Shown in pieces: positions 24,641 to 33,551 of a stretch of 64,000 nucleotides of DNA. Source of the DNA: Halobacteriovoraceae bacterium (lineage in GTDB: Bacteria > Bdellovibrionota > Bacteriovoracia > Bacteriovoracales > Bacteriovoracaceae); the NCBI GenBank assembly GCA_020635135.1, contig JACKAJ010000015.1, positions 1,178,001-1,242,000 on the forward strand, given 5' to 3'. The first letter of the stretch is position 1. Every line of letters begins with the position of its first letter. The notes below the pieces were generated by a model, which saw only the letters and a program-made list of their open reading frames with translations, was not told the origin of the DNA and made no database searches. Both the position numbers and the translations under genes were made by a program.

Positions 24641-25657
24641 CTAAGCTGTTTTAGTAAGCTGCTCAGATCTCTCAATAATTTTCTCGAGAAAGAGATGATA
24701 AGCCTTTTCAACTTTTTGAGATTTTTTAGGGGGTCTAGGATCTTCACTATAGCTGGACTCAGTTATATCTTCGTCACTTTGATACGCCAGAACTCTTTGA
24801 AGTTTCGCCTGAGCCTTTTTATCTGAAGGATCTTTTTGAACAATTTTTCGAAGGAGCTCTTCAGCTTTATCAAAGTGTTTTTGAGCAATATAAATGTCGA
24901 CGAGTGTTTGAGTAACGAGAGGCCCTTCGTCTTCCAGCGCCTCTCCTTCACCTACTGGTGCAAAAACATCGTCATCATCGTCTTCTTGTTCGAACTCATC
25001 TAAGAATTCACTTTCTTCGCGCAAGTTTTCTTCTATTTCTTCTTCATCACTTCCCTTGTTCATTTCCCATTGATCAAAATCTGAACTCTCCACGACTTGA
25101 GTGGGTTCTTGCTCTAGAGAAGACTCATTTTTTCCTACCAGATTGACCGATTCCCAGTTATCGACAGAATCATCATTTTGGGCCTCTTTAATTTCTTCAC
25201 GAAATTTTTGAATAACTTTTTCTTCTTGAGGTTTTGCTATGACTTTTTCTGAATCTTCTAATTCCTTGACTCTTTCAGCAGCTTTAGAGTCATTGGGATT
25301 GAGAAAGAGAACATATTTAAAAGCTTGCAGGGCTTCATGATAGTAATGAAGTTTATAGCAAATATTGGCAAACAACTGCTGAACGCGAATATTATCAAGA
25401 TTAATTTCTACAAGTGGCTTTAAAAGATTATAAGCTTGATCGTATTTTCCCAAATCGAAATAGCAATGAGCATAGATAATATAGGCCAATTGATAATCTC
25501 GGTGATATTTAAGTCCAGCTTTGAGTGTTTCAATGGCCTCTTCCATCATACCCAGTTTTCGATAGGATTCCGCAAGCGGAGCAAAGACTTTACTCGTAGG
25601 ATCTTTTTGAAACTGATTTAAATATTTAGAAAAAAGATTTGTGGTCTTATTCTGCAT
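24641..25657 (-). CDS. tetratricopeptide-repeat protein at the end of the pilus operon
   Basis: A 338-residue cytoplasmic-looking protein. TPR units fill residues about 20-125 (e.g. A-P-L-A-E-S-Y-R-K-L-G-M-M-E-E-A-I-E-T-L, A-Y-I-I-Y-A-H-C-Y-F-D-L-G-K-Y-D-Q-A). A strongly acidic, low-complexity stretch spans about 175-240, then one more TPR (Q-T-L-V-D-I-Y-I-A-Q-K-H-F-D-K-A). No signal peptide or lipobox, so it is not a PilF/Tgl pilotin of the usual kind. It starts 9 nt after the pilQ stop, so it is presumably cotranscribed with pilMNOPQ and may act as a scaffold for pilus assembly. Confidence 0.75.
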   Translation of the reverse strand: MQNKTTNLFSKYLNQFQKDPTSKVFAPLAESYRKLGMMEEAIETLKAGLKYHRDYQLAYIIYAHCYFDLGKYDQAYNLLKPLVEINLDNIRVQQLFANICYKLHYYHEALQAFKYVLFLNPNDSKAAERVKELEDSEKVIAKPQEEKVIQKFREEIKEAQNDDSVDNWESVNLVGKNESSLEQEPTQVVESSDFDQWEMNKGSDEEEIEENLREESEFLDEFEQEDDDDDVFAPVGEGEALEDEGPLVTQTLVDIYIAQKHFDKAEELLRKIVQKDPSDKKAQAKLQRVLAYQSDEDITESSYSEDPRPPKKSQKVEKAYHLFLEKIIERSEQLTKTA

Positions 25658-25666
25658 GACATTTTA

Positions 25667-27445
25667 TCACTCAACCGAAGTATCAAAACCGGCTTCGTTT
25701 TGGTTAATAATTCGAGGCGTCAAGAAAACAATAAGCTCATTTCTTGTTCTACTTTTCTTATAGTTCGTTCGAAATAGCCAGCCGATGAGCGGTATATCTT
25801 TTAGGAAAGGAACCCCTGCTTCAGAATTCCCCTCTTTGGTTTGATAGAGCCCACCGATAACAATTGTTGATCCATTGTCCACCAGTACATTGGTTTTAAT
25901 ACTAGCATTACTGCGATCATCTGGAGCATCTCCAAGCCCTGTTCCAGGAAGAAAGTCTCCTTTCGTGATGGAAATATTCATATCGATAGAGCCCTCATTG
26001 GTCACTTGCGGAGTAACGTTGAGATTAATATCGGCAGAAATGGTATCAAAAGTAATTTGCTGGTTATCTCCCGTTCCCGTTAAGCGAGGAAAGCTTTTTT
26101 CTGTTGAAGAAGTAATCGTTGCTGTTTGCTTATTTTGGGTAATTACTTTTGGAGCCGAAACAACCTTACCCTTTCTTTCCGTCTCCACCAATTGAAGTGT
26201 AAAATTTAGCCCAACCAATCTTTTGTAAACTCCCACTGTAAAATTGAGAAAGCCTTTATCACCTTGTCCAGCCGTATTTGCTGTAAAACCAATTTGTGGA
26301 TCTGAGGCATCAGGTCTATTTCTCAGATCATAGCCAAAACCCACCCCATCTTTCAGACCTATTTCTCTTGTAAAGTCTTCAGTCGCTTCGACAATTTTGG
26401 CTTCAATTAGTATCTGCGGAGTCGCCGTATCAAGAAGTTGAATGATCTTTTTCATCTTCTCAATATTTTCTACAGTGTCTTTAACAATAATATGATTGGT
26501 CCGTGCATCTTGAGTGATTTTTCCACGACCTTCTGTTGAGTACTCCTTAAGAACAGTTACGAGATCAGAAAGTTTTGCAAAACTAATCGGGAATACTTTT
26601 GTAACCAAAGGATCTTTTTTCTTAAATTTCTCTTCGTTATCGATTTCAATCTGTTTTTCCGCAAGGACTTGGCTTTCAGTCTTTATCATGAGGATATTAT
26701 AGTGCTTCATTGCCACTAATTTATTGAGTTTTAATACTGTATCAAGCGCTTCATCCCAAGGAATATCACTCAAATTCAAAGTCATCGGTGGGAGTTTTGC
26801 GACGGCATCGTCAATGATGATATTAAACCCAGAAGTATCTGCAATCATGTTTAGAATTTCTGAAATCGGTAACCCTTTAACGTTAATAGAAATCTTGCGT
26901 CCAACGTACTTTTTATTTCCCGCTAATGTTAGGTTTTCAAGGATGTCTTCTACACTATTCGACTTCGGGATATGAACATTTCCTGTCCCCGTTCCTGTCG
27001 CTTGAAGATTTTCAATCCCCGTTGTCTCTGCAGTTTGCCCGTATTCAGCAAAAACACCAAATCTGTTTTCAATATCGAGAACAATTCTATTTTGTAGAAA
27101 ATTAAGTCGTGACTGAACATTATCTCTGAGTTGAATTGCAAAGCGAATTTCGTTTTGTGTTCCTTTCTTTGGATAAGCCGAAATATAAACAACACTTCCA
27201 GAAAACTCTGAAGTATCAATTGGCCGAAGAACCTTAGGGCTTGCTTGCACATTTTTAACATCGACAATAATTTGTTTGTTTTCAATAACATGAAATTTTT
27301 CTGCAAGCGTGTCTCCAGAGAGATCGATCACAAGTTTACTAATTTCTCCTTCCTGAAGAAAATTAATTTTTGTGATTTGTTCAACTGCAAAAAGAGGGGT
27401 AATAAAACCAAAGAGGAATACTAAGAATGTAATTCTAATCTTCAT
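25667..27445 (-). CDS. pilQ: type IV pilus secretin PilQ
   Basis: A 592-residue outer-membrane secretin through which the pilus emerges. A signal peptide begins at the ATG at 27445. The longer frame from 27478 would put a polar extension in front of it, and AGG lies upstream of 27445. Domains in order: AMIN at about 25-125 (L-V-I-D-L-S-G-D, R-I-V-L-D-I-E-N), STN-like at about 185-255 (I-S-I-N-V-K-G-L-P-I-S-E-I-L-N), N1/NolW at about 285-345 (V-F-P-I-S-F-A-K-L-S-D-L) and secretin core (G-K-V-V-S-A-P-K-V to G-W-L-F-R-T-N). Only one AMIN domain, versus several in Myxococcus PilQ. Last of pilM-N-O-P-Q. Confidence 0.95.
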   Translation of the reverse strand: MKIRITFLVFLFGFITPLFAVEQITKINFLQEGEISKLVIDLSGDTLAEKFHVIENKQIIVDVKNVQASPKVLRPIDTSEFSGSVVYISAYPKKGTQNEIRFAIQLRDNVQSRLNFLQNRIVLDIENRFGVFAEYGQTAETTGIENLQATGTGTGNVHIPKSNSVEDILENLTLAGNKKYVGRKISINVKGLPISEILNMIADTSGFNIIIDDAVAKLPPMTLNLSDIPWDEALDTVLKLNKLVAMKHYNILMIKTESQVLAEKQIEIDNEEKFKKKDPLVTKVFPISFAKLSDLVTVLKEYSTEGRGKITQDARTNHIIVKDTVENIEKMKKIIQLLDTATPQILIEAKIVEATEDFTREIGLKDGVGFGYDLRNRPDASDPQIGFTANTAGQGDKGFLNFTVGVYKRLVGLNFTLQLVETERKGKVVSAPKVITQNKQTATITSSTEKSFPRLTGTGDNQQITFDTISADINLNVTPQVTNEGSIDMNISITKGDFLPGTGLGDAPDDRSNASIKTNVLVDNGSTIVIGGLYQTKEGNSEAGVPFLKDIPLIGWLFRTNYKKSRTRNELIVFLTPRIINQNEAGFDTSVE

Positions 27446-27531
27446 GATTGCCTGACCTCGTCCATAAGTGCCATCCAAGTGATTTATAAATCCTTTAAAA
27501 TCAAAGGGCTACTACTTATATTCTAGGAAAA

Positions 27532-27996
27532 TTAATTTGAAATAGGAATAACTGTTTCTAAATATTCTGTCTGACCATAAATGTTGGTTATTTTTTCAAC
27601 AAATATAACTCCGCCAGGGAGAATAGCTTTGAGCTCAACGTTTCCTCCCGATATTTTCATACCCTCTTTGAGAGTATATGTTTGAGTTTTATTGGTTCCA
27701 TGAACGATCGCTCTACGATTATTTCCAAGAAGAACACCTGCAACCTTGATTGTATCGAGTGTTAAATCACTCGGCGGAGTTCTGTTGGTGTAGACGCCTT
27801 CCTGAAGCAGACTTCCCTCTGCTTTATCCTTGGGAGGTTCTATCTTGGGAGCTTTAAAAGGATCCCTTAATTTCATGGGATTTTTAATACTCGTTTCTTC
27901 GCGATCAAAAAAATTTACTTTATTTTCACCTTCTTCCTGACAGTAAATGTCTGAAATAAAAAATAAAATGAATGGTAACAATAATAACTTCATCAT
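27532..27996 (-). CDS. pilP: type IV pilus assembly protein PilP
   Basis: A 154-residue periplasmic protein that links the PilN/PilO inner-membrane complex to PilQ. A signal peptide at residues 1-19 is followed by a flexible N-terminal region with the conserved L-R-D-P-F motif (about 43-47) and a C-terminal beta domain (V-A-G-V-L-L-G-N-N-R-R-A-I-V, Y-T-L-K-E-G-M-K-I). Many PilP proteins are lipoproteins; the sequence here (D-I-Y-C-Q) does not fit a lipobox. Overlaps pilO by 4 nt (ATGA). Confidence 0.92.
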   Translation of the reverse strand: MMKLLLLPFILFFISDIYCQEEGENKVNFFDREETSIKNPMKLRDPFKAPKIEPPKDKAEGSLLQEGVYTNRTPPSDLTLDTIKVAGVLLGNNRRAIVHGTNKTQTYTLKEGMKISGGNVELKAILPGGVIFVEKITNIYGQTEYLETVIPISN

Positions 27997-28607
27997 CGCT
28001 TATTATTAGCCTTCTTATCCTCTGCTTCTTTTAATCTTCCTGCATCTTCATTGTAGTGATACGTTTCAATAACGGTATTAATTCCAACGATATTATGTTT
28101 TCCAATTCTTTTTTCAGGATGATTTTTAAATGTCACTGTATTAATGCTAAAAATTCTCTCGGCTAACGACATCTTTTCAAAAAAGAGTAAAAACTGAAGA
28201 TAGGTTCCCATTCCTGTAAATTCCACTCCATTTGTCGAGTAAACTCCATCTTCGTGCTCTCTCTTATACTTGGGTTTAAAGGAGACTTCTTGAATATTGA
28301 GCGCCTTTGCTTGTCTCGAGAGTTCATCGAGAATGATGGTTTTATCATCTTCTGGCGGAATCTTTTTCTTAATTTCTTGAATTTGAGATTTAAACTGATC
28401 AATTTGAGCTTCGTATTCATCAATTTTCTCTGAATACTCTTCGATTTCTTTTAGTTTTTGCCCAAGTTTTTGATTCGTTGCTGTTAGAGACTTAATTTGA
28501 CCATTAATTTGGACTATCTTTTGTTCATGGTCGTCGTAGTCACCCCAAAAACTGTAGGCTCCATAGACTAAAATGATAAATGGCAAATATTTTGTAAACT
28601 TTTCCAT
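27993..28607 (-). CDS. pilO: type IV pilus assembly protein PilO
   Basis: A 204-residue bitopic inner-membrane protein with one transmembrane helix at about 8-24. A periplasmic coiled coil spans about 28-85 (many Q, K, E, I heptads). The ferredoxin-like domain contains F-T-G-M-G-T-Y-L-Q-F-L-L-F-F-E-K-M-S, a good match to the family's G-x-Y-x-x-L-x-x-F-l-x-x-L motif. It pairs with PilN. Four bases after pilN, four-base overlap with pilP. Confidence 0.93.
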   Translation of the reverse strand: MEKFTKYLPFIILVYGAYSFWGDYDDHEQKIVQINGQIKSLTATNQKLGQKLKEIEEYSEKIDEYEAQIDQFKSQIQEIKKKIPPEDDKTIILDELSRQAKALNIQEVSFKPKYKREHEDGVYSTNGVEFTGMGTYLQFLLFFEKMSLAERIFSINTVTFKNHPEKRIGKHNIVGINTVIETYHYNEDAGRLKEAEDKKANNKR

Positions 28608-28611
28608 TTAT

Positions 28612-29202
28612 TTATTCATACCTCTCTATATCTGCTGTGACATAGAATTCTTCAACCCTCACTCCTTGTCTGTTCAACTCTTTTGTAACGTAATTTTCTA
28701 AATTCACTTTTTGCCCGAAGAAAACAGACTGCTTAAGGTTGCTTATAAATTCCCCAATATTTTTAAAGGACTTGGCATAGCCATTTATTTTCATTCTATT
28801 ATTTTCAATGGACATCTGATCGATCCAAACGTTAGGAGGAATATTTTCTGCTATATAGAGCATGACTTTCATCGGATTAATTCTACTGGCGACAACTTTT
28901 TCAACAATTTTGAGTCGTTCGACGAGATCTGTTTCTTGTTTTTTGAGATCTTGAACACGCAAGTTAAGTTTATCTAGTTCTTTCAATTTTCGTTGAATTT
29001 CAGTTTTTTCAGCATTTAACCCGGCGACTTGTGCATCTAAACCTTTAAGTTCATCTTCCCATTCACTTTCTATAAACATTGTAGGAAGAGTTATTGTTAA
29101 TATAGCGAGAATAATATTTTTTAAATTAAACGCACCAAGATCAACTTCATTGAGAAGTGTTTTTTTCTTAGCTCCTGAATATTTCAGATTAACGCGAATC
29201 AA
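28612..29202 (-). CDS. pilN: type IV pilus assembly protein PilN
   Basis: A 196-residue bitopic protein starting I-R-V-N-L, the short cytoplasmic PilM-binding motif of PilN. One transmembrane helix at about 25-43, a periplasmic coiled coil at about 50-95 and a C-terminal ferredoxin-like domain with G-Y-A-K-S-F-K-N-I-G-E-F-I. The start codon is TTG at 29202, supported by AGGAGA seven bases upstream and by the I-R-V-N-L motif beginning at residue 2. Confidence 0.93.
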   Translation of the reverse strand: MIRVNLKYSGAKKKTLLNEVDLGAFNLKNIILAILTITLPTMFIESEWEDELKGLDAQVAGLNAEKTEIQRKLKELDKLNLRVQDLKKQETDLVERLKIVEKVVASRINPMKVMLYIAENIPPNVWIDQMSIENNRMKINGYAKSFKNIGEFISNLKQSVFFGQKVNLENYVTKELNRQGVRVEEFYVTADIERYE

Positions 29203-29213
29203 TTTACTTTCTC

Positions 29214-30290
29214 CTAGTCAAAATTTCTCATGGCAAGTCCAATCGAAACGGCACCACAGTAGGTTATGTAATCGACTAAACCTTGAGGCAAATTCTTTTT
29301 GATATCAACTTTTCTCATCGGATCTAGAATTTCGACAGAAAGATCCAACATCTCAGACAATCCTTCAATCACTCCGGGAAGTTGCAAGCTTCCCCCTGTA
29401 ACAAAACAATGATAAATTCGATCGTCTGAATTTGAAGCAGTGTAGAATGCAATCGCATCTTTAATTTTCTGCAAAAGTTTGTTCACATGTTTATGAACAG
29501 TATCCAAAATTTCACTCGGATAATTATTGTCATCTGTTTTTGATCGCTTGAGCTCTTCTGCCTCTGCAAAATCCAAACCTATTTCTTTTTGAATGTCTTC
29601 AGTCGCATTGATTCCACCAAGGATAATAGACTTGGTCAAGAGCGGAATACCGTCTTTATAAACAACCACTTTTGTACTTTGAGCTCCAAAGTCGATGATT
29701 AAAGTTCCATTGCGATATTCGTTAATATGCTCAGCATAGCTGTATTCAAAAACATTGATTAGCGAGAGTACTTGAAGATCGATTGTTTTGAGTTTTAGTC
29801 CTGCGGCTTTAAAAAGCTCTTCGTAATTTTCAAGATCAGAGATTTTAGCTGCTGCCATGACAACATCTCTATTTTCCTCATTGGATTTTTCCATGATGTG
29901 AACAGATATTTCTGCATTCTCAATACCAAAAGGAATAAACTGTTCTGCTTCCCAGTTAACATAATCGCGAATTTCATCGTCTGGAGCCTCTGGAGCTTTC
30001 ATGGATTTTACGATGCAATTTGAACCTGAATATCCGAAACAAATTTCTTTGGAACGAATTCCCGCGCTTCCCAGTGATTTAAAAATAGCGTCAATCACTT
30101 CATCGCGCTTACTTATCTCTTCTTCGAAAATGGCTGATTCAGAAAGAGGGGTGAAGGAAAAAGCCTTCATAGAAAAATTTCTTTTTCCAGACTTTGAAAG
30201 TTGGCACACTTTTACAGCGTTCTGACCAATGTCAACACCAACGAGCTGAGAACTTCCCAGCTTTGATATAATTTCATCTACTATACTCAT
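29214..30290 (-). CDS. pilM: type IV pilus assembly ATPase-fold protein PilM
   Basis: A 358-residue actin/FtsA-like cytoplasmic protein that binds PilN at the inner membrane. N-terminal L-V-G-V-D-I-G-Q-N-A-V-K-V-C-Q-L is the phosphate-1 loop, L-I-I-D-F-G-A-Q-S-T-K-V-V the phosphate-2 loop, and V-T-G-G-S-L-Q-L-P-G-V the adenosine motif. First gene of pilM-N-O-P-Q, with a candidate promoter about 100-125 nt upstream. Confidence 0.95.
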   Translation of the reverse strand: MSIVDEIISKLGSSQLVGVDIGQNAVKVCQLSKSGKRNFSMKAFSFTPLSESAIFEEEISKRDEVIDAIFKSLGSAGIRSKEICFGYSGSNCIVKSMKAPEAPDDEIRDYVNWEAEQFIPFGIENAEISVHIMEKSNEENRDVVMAAAKISDLENYEELFKAAGLKLKTIDLQVLSLINVFEYSYAEHINEYRNGTLIIDFGAQSTKVVVYKDGIPLLTKSIILGGINATEDIQKEIGLDFAEAEELKRSKTDDNNYPSEILDTVHKHVNKLLQKIKDAIAFYTASNSDDRIYHCFVTGGSLQLPGVIEGLSEMLDLSVEILDPMRKVDIKKNLPQGLVDYITYCGAVSIGLAMRNFD

Positions 30291-30387
30291 GAGTTTTTCA
30301 TCCTAAAACTTTAGTGCTTGAAAATCCTATTTCTTAAGCACAATGGTCCGATCCTGAACACACAACTCTAATTATGCCATCCTAATA

Positions 30388-30417
30388 ATTATAGCTACTT
30401 CAATCATTATCATTCAA
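30388..30417 (-). promoter_or_regulatory. putative promoter of pilMNOPQ
   Basis: Minus strand TTGAAT (30412-30417), an 18-nt spacer and a perfect TATAAT (30388-30393). The predicted leader is about 90 nt. Located in the 130-bp gap between pilD and pilM. Confidence 0.5.
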
Positions 30418-30420
30418 CTT

Positions 30421-31212
30421 TTAAAATACTAGAGCGGAAAGCCCCACTAATTTCATAAGGTGATTCAATTGCTCAGGAAAGAAAATTTGCCACACTGAAA
30501 TAAATATTATTGAAGGGCCAAAGGCTACAGGATCATCCTTACTCACTCTCTTCAAACCCATTAAAACAAGAATGACAAATGTCCCTACAAAACAACTTAA
30601 AAATATATTTCTTAAAATATCAAATGGTCCAAGATAAAAACCCAATATTCCGTAAAGTTTGATATCTCCCCCACCTAATCCAATCTGTCCTCTCAATTTG
30701 TAAAAAAGCCAAGTCACTGTGAGGGGGCCCAAGAATCCTACCGCTGCTCCAATTAACCAATGATTGAGAGAAAAATGAAAAATGGCATACCCTCCAAGGA
30801 GAACTAAGAGGACAATATTAATGGAATCAGGAAGAATTTGATGATCAATATCGATAAAAAAATGGCAAACAAAGAGACAGAACACAACAAAGTAGAAAAC
30901 AAAGTCCCCATAACTTCCAAAGCGAAGAACAAAATGGTGATAGAAATAAAGTGCTGAAATCCCAACCAATAATTCAACAAGAAAATAGCGCCAAGAAATT
31001 TTAGTCCGGCACTCAGAACACTTACCTCTTAAAATTAAAAAACTTAAAAGTGGAATATTGTTATACCACTTAATTTTAGTCTTACATTTTGGACAATGGG
31101 ATCTTTTGAAAACAATATCTTCACCTCTTGGTAAACGATAAATGACAACATTGAGAAAACTTCCAATGGCTGCTCCCAAGAAAAAAATATATAAATCAAC
31201 GATTGATTGCAC
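30421..31212 (-). CDS. pilD: prepilin peptidase / N-methyltransferase PilD
   Basis: A 263-residue polytopic aspartic protease (A24 family) that cleaves the prepilin leader and methylates the new N-terminus. It has the N-terminal G-S-F-L-N-V-V-I-Y-R-L-P motif, a cytoplasmic zinc loop with C-P-K-C and C-S-E-C, and the catalytic aspartates in D-I-D-H-Q-I-L-P-D and G-G-G-D-I-K-L. Start GTG at 31212, with AAGGAG eleven bases upstream. Its substrate, PilA, is encoded 2.3 kb away in the same locus. Confidence 0.95.
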   Translation of the reverse strand: MQSIVDLYIFFLGAAIGSFLNVVIYRLPRGEDIVFKRSHCPKCKTKIKWYNNIPLLSFLILRGKCSECRTKISWRYFLVELLVGISALYFYHHFVLRFGSYGDFVFYFVVFCLFVCHFFIDIDHQILPDSINIVLLVLLGGYAIFHFSLNHWLIGAAVGFLGPLTVTWLFYKLRGQIGLGGGDIKLYGILGFYLGPFDILRNIFLSCFVGTFVILVLMGLKRVSKDDPVAFGPSIIFISVWQIFFPEQLNHLMKLVGLSALVF

Positions 31213-31214
31213 GC

Positions 31215-31982
31215 TTATGTTAACTCCTTTCTATCAAAAACATAGAGACAAATAAAAAATATCGCCACCAAGTAACTTACTCCATACATAAGAGCACTAT
31301 AGACGACAGTATTTTCCAATGTTGCTTGATAGAGCACAAAGTCTTTAAAATTTAATTTATAAAACGAAGGAATAATATATCCAATAATATTAATTAAACT
31401 TTTTAGAACTGGAATTTTTTCGGCCAATTTCGTCTGGAGTGCCCCATCGAGAGAGTGACCGACAATATAGAGAATAACGGCGTAAAAAATTGTTAGATAA
31501 CGATTAGTAAAAAGTGAAAAGAGAATAGTCATAACCATTACAATTAATGCTTCAATGATAGAAAAGAAAACAACATAGCCGAGCAGAGGAACAAACTGCC
31601 CGCCGTTAAACAGATAGAGCACAATCGTTTGCAAAGACAAAATAACAATGGAAAGAATCATGATAAGCGCCAATCCAGTTATTTTGCCCGTGAAAAATTC
31701 AAAGCGTGAGACTGGGCGGCTAAGCACCATGTAAAGAGTCTTACTTTCTAATTCATTAGAGATAAGATTCACTCCGAGAAAAATGGCCATGCTCATCGAA
31801 CTTAAGACCACCAATCCGAAACCAATATCGAGAATAATTCGATTGACTGTAGAATATGTAAGTTCTGAAGCGACATAGGTTGTAAAAAAAAGAATCCCAC
31901 AAAGCGAAAGAACGGCAATTGCGATTTTTCCTTTTATAAACTCTTTAAAAGTGTAGCGGGCAATAATACTAATATTTTTCAT
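31215..31982 (-). CDS. ABC-2 type transporter permease in the pil locus (PilI position)
   Basis: A 255-residue protein with six predicted transmembrane segments and the ABC-2 permease pattern (cytoplasmic N-terminal helix A-R-Y-T-F-K-E-F-I, L-I-S-N-E-L-E-S-K-T-L-Y-M-V-L-S-R-P). Overlaps the ATPase gene by 4 nt (ATGA), so they make one transporter. In Myxococcus the equivalent pair, PilH and PilI, sits at the same place and is needed for pilus export; assignment as PilI rests on this synteny. Confidence 0.85.
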   Translation of the reverse strand: MKNISIIARYTFKEFIKGKIAIAVLSLCGILFFTTYVASELTYSTVNRIILDIGFGLVVLSSMSMAIFLGVNLISNELESKTLYMVLSRPVSRFEFFTGKITGLALIMILSIVILSLQTIVLYLFNGGQFVPLLGYVVFFSIIEALIVMVMTILFSLFTNRYLTIFYAVILYIVGHSLDGALQTKLAEKIPVLKSLINIIGYIIPSFYKLNFKDFVLYQATLENTVVYSALMYGVSYLVAIFFICLYVFDRKELT

Positions 31983-32836
31983 TTTAAATTGTAGACAATT
32001 TCTTCCAATTTTTGTTGGGCCCTTGTAACCTCATAAATTTCAAACCCACTCGATATGATGACTTTGAGTTTTTCCTTAACTTCACCTTGGGTACAATCCA
32101 CGATCTTCATTTCACCATCTTTCCAAAAAGAAATGCTGACATTGTCCGTTCCCTTTTTTTCTCTAAGTTTTTTCAAACTTCCATCATAAAGGAGCTGTCC
32201 TTTATCGATCAGAATAATATGTTCACTAATTTCCTCGACATCTGAAACGATGTGAGAGCTAAAAAAGATTGTTTTATTTTGTGCTCGAAGGTCTCGCAAA
32301 ATATCTTTATACTCTTTTCGCCCTATGGGATCGAGGCCAGAAAGAGGTTCGTCTAAAATATAAACCAGAGGATCACAGACAATATTCGTTAAAAATCCAA
32401 TCCTCTGAACCATCCCCTTAGAATATGTCCCAATTTTTCTGTTGAGTGCTTCGTGAATTCGCAAGCGCTCAGCATATTTTTTAATTCCAAGTAAAATATC
32501 TTGTCGCTTTTTGCCTGAAAGTTCGGATATAAAATACAAAAATTCATTTCCTGTGAGATAGGGGTAAAAAGAAGGTCTTTCTGGAAGATAGCCAATGTTT
32601 TTGAAAATTTCTTTTTTCGATTTTCCCAATTTTTTATCAAAATGGATTTGCCCACTCGTGGCCCTGATAAAATCCATCATCACTTTAATGAGAGTCGTCT
32701 TGCCGGCTCCATTTCGGCCAAGAAAGCCGGTTATTTTTCCTTCAGGGATGGTGAAGCTAAGATTATTGAGTGCTGTCACTGGTTGTGTGAGAAGATCTTT
32801 ATCGAAAGTTTTAGTCAATTTATCAATGCGAATCAT
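31979..32836 (-). CDS. ABC transporter ATP-binding protein in the pil locus (PilH position)
   Basis: A 285-residue ABC ATPase: Walker A G-R-N-G-A-G-K-T-T, Q-loop region I-G-Y-L-P-E-R-P, signature Y-S-K-G-M-V-Q-R-I-G, Walker B V-Y-I-L-D-E-P-L-S-G-L-D, H-loop S-S-H-I. The last 90 residues form the accessory region usual in ABC-2 ATPases. The start is the ATG at 32836 (M-I-R-I-D-K-L-T-K-T-F), the normal beginning of such proteins. A TTG 39 nt upstream would overlap the divergent gene. Only 14 bp separate it from that gene's ATG. Confidence 0.88.
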   Translation of the reverse strand: MIRIDKLTKTFDKDLLTQPVTALNNLSFTIPEGKITGFLGRNGAGKTTLIKVMMDFIRATSGQIHFDKKLGKSKKEIFKNIGYLPERPSFYPYLTGNEFLYFISELSGKKRQDILLGIKKYAERLRIHEALNRKIGTYSKGMVQRIGFLTNIVCDPLVYILDEPLSGLDPIGRKEYKDILRDLRAQNKTIFFSSHIVSDVEEISEHIILIDKGQLLYDGSLKKLREKKGTDNVSISFWKDGEMKIVDCTQGEVKEKLKVIISSGFEIYEVTRAQQKLEEIVYNLK

Positions 32837-32850
32837 ATATACTTTATCAT

Positions 32851-33528
32851 ATGAGAGAAAGGTACCATTCGACAAAATTTATCGTCTTGATTTTATTTTT
32901 TGCTCTCTTGGCGTGCTTTTTTAACTTAAAAACTGTACTTCCGCCCCTGAAAGTTAGTAGCCAAGCTCGACGTCTCAATTTTTCAGAAAATTCACTCTAT
33001 ATCCATGTTGGACTCAAGAGAATGATCAGTTCTTTTCTTTGGATCAAAACACTGCTCGACGCCGATACTGAACACTACGCCAAGGACGATCTCAACAACT
33101 GGCTTTTCTTGCGTTTTAAAACAATTACCGATCTCGATCCCAAATTCCTAGAAGCTTACCGAGTTGGTGGTCTCTACCTTTCAGTCATCAAAGATGATGT
33201 TGAAGGAGGAAGTTACCTCTTTGAAAAGGGAGCAAAAATCTATCCTGATGACTATTTTCTGAATTACTATGCTTCATTGCACTTCTTTGGAGAAGTACAA
33301 GATTATGATAAGGCTCTCAAATATATGTTGAGAATTAAAAATGACCCTAGAGCGCCTGAAATATTAGTTGCTTATATTTCGAAAATTATGGAGGAAAATG
33401 AAGTTTCAAACAAAGATATTTTGGAATATTTAGAAAATTCGATTGACTCAGTTTCAAACCAGTTTCTAAAAAAACATCTTGAAGAAAAAATAGAGCAAAA
33501 AAAAAGAGCGCTTAAAAAAGCGCTCTAA
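32851..33528 (+). CDS. membrane-anchored TPR-like protein inverted within the pil locus (PilG position)
   Basis: A 225-residue protein with an N-terminal membrane helix (about residues 9-27) and a TPR-like domain (A-Y-R-V-G-G-L-Y-L-S, Y-L-F-E-K-G-A-K-I-Y-P-D-D-Y-F-L-N-Y-Y-A) ending in a Lys-rich tail. In Myxococcus the accessory gene pilG occupies the place between pilA and the ABC ATPase; this gene holds that place but on the opposite strand. I cannot confirm homology. No SD; TATACT ends 7 nt before the ATG, suggesting a leaderless message. Its last codons encode the hairpin that terminates pilA. Confidence 0.75.
   Translation: MRERYHSTKFIVLILFFALLACFFNLKTVLPPLKVSSQARRLNFSENSLYIHVGLKRMISSFLWIKTLLDADTEHYAKDDLNNWLFLRFKTITDLDPKFLEAYRVGGLYLSVIKDDVEGGSYLFEKGAKIYPDDYFLNYYASLHFFGEVQDYDKALKYMLRIKNDPRAPEILVAYISKIMEENEVSNKDILEYLENSIDSVSNQFLKKHLEEKIEQKKRALKKAL
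33498..33526 (-). terminator. pilA terminator inside the 3' end of the convergent gene
   Basis: AGAGCGCTT (33505-33513) pairs with AAGCGCTCT (33518-33526) around a 4-nt loop. On the minus strand it is followed by a run of about nine T (+ strand A-run ending at 33505). It lies 26 nt after the pilA stop, within the coding and stop codons of the plus-strand gene. Confidence 0.85.
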
Positions 33529-33551
33529 TTTCATATGAAAAATTTGAAATT

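Noticed and set aside
27532..27996. PilP as a lipoprotein
   Set aside because: The Cys near the signal-peptide end is preceded by D-I-Y, which does not fit a lipobox.
30399..30418. Fur-box-like sequence in the pilM promoter region
   Set aside because: Only about nine consecutive bases resemble the 19-bp Fur consensus, in an AT-rich region; too weak to claim.
32837..32875. TTG start adding 13 residues to the ABC ATPase
   Set aside because: The extension is not part of the ABC fold, would overlap the divergent gene, and the ATG at 32836 gives the standard N-terminus.
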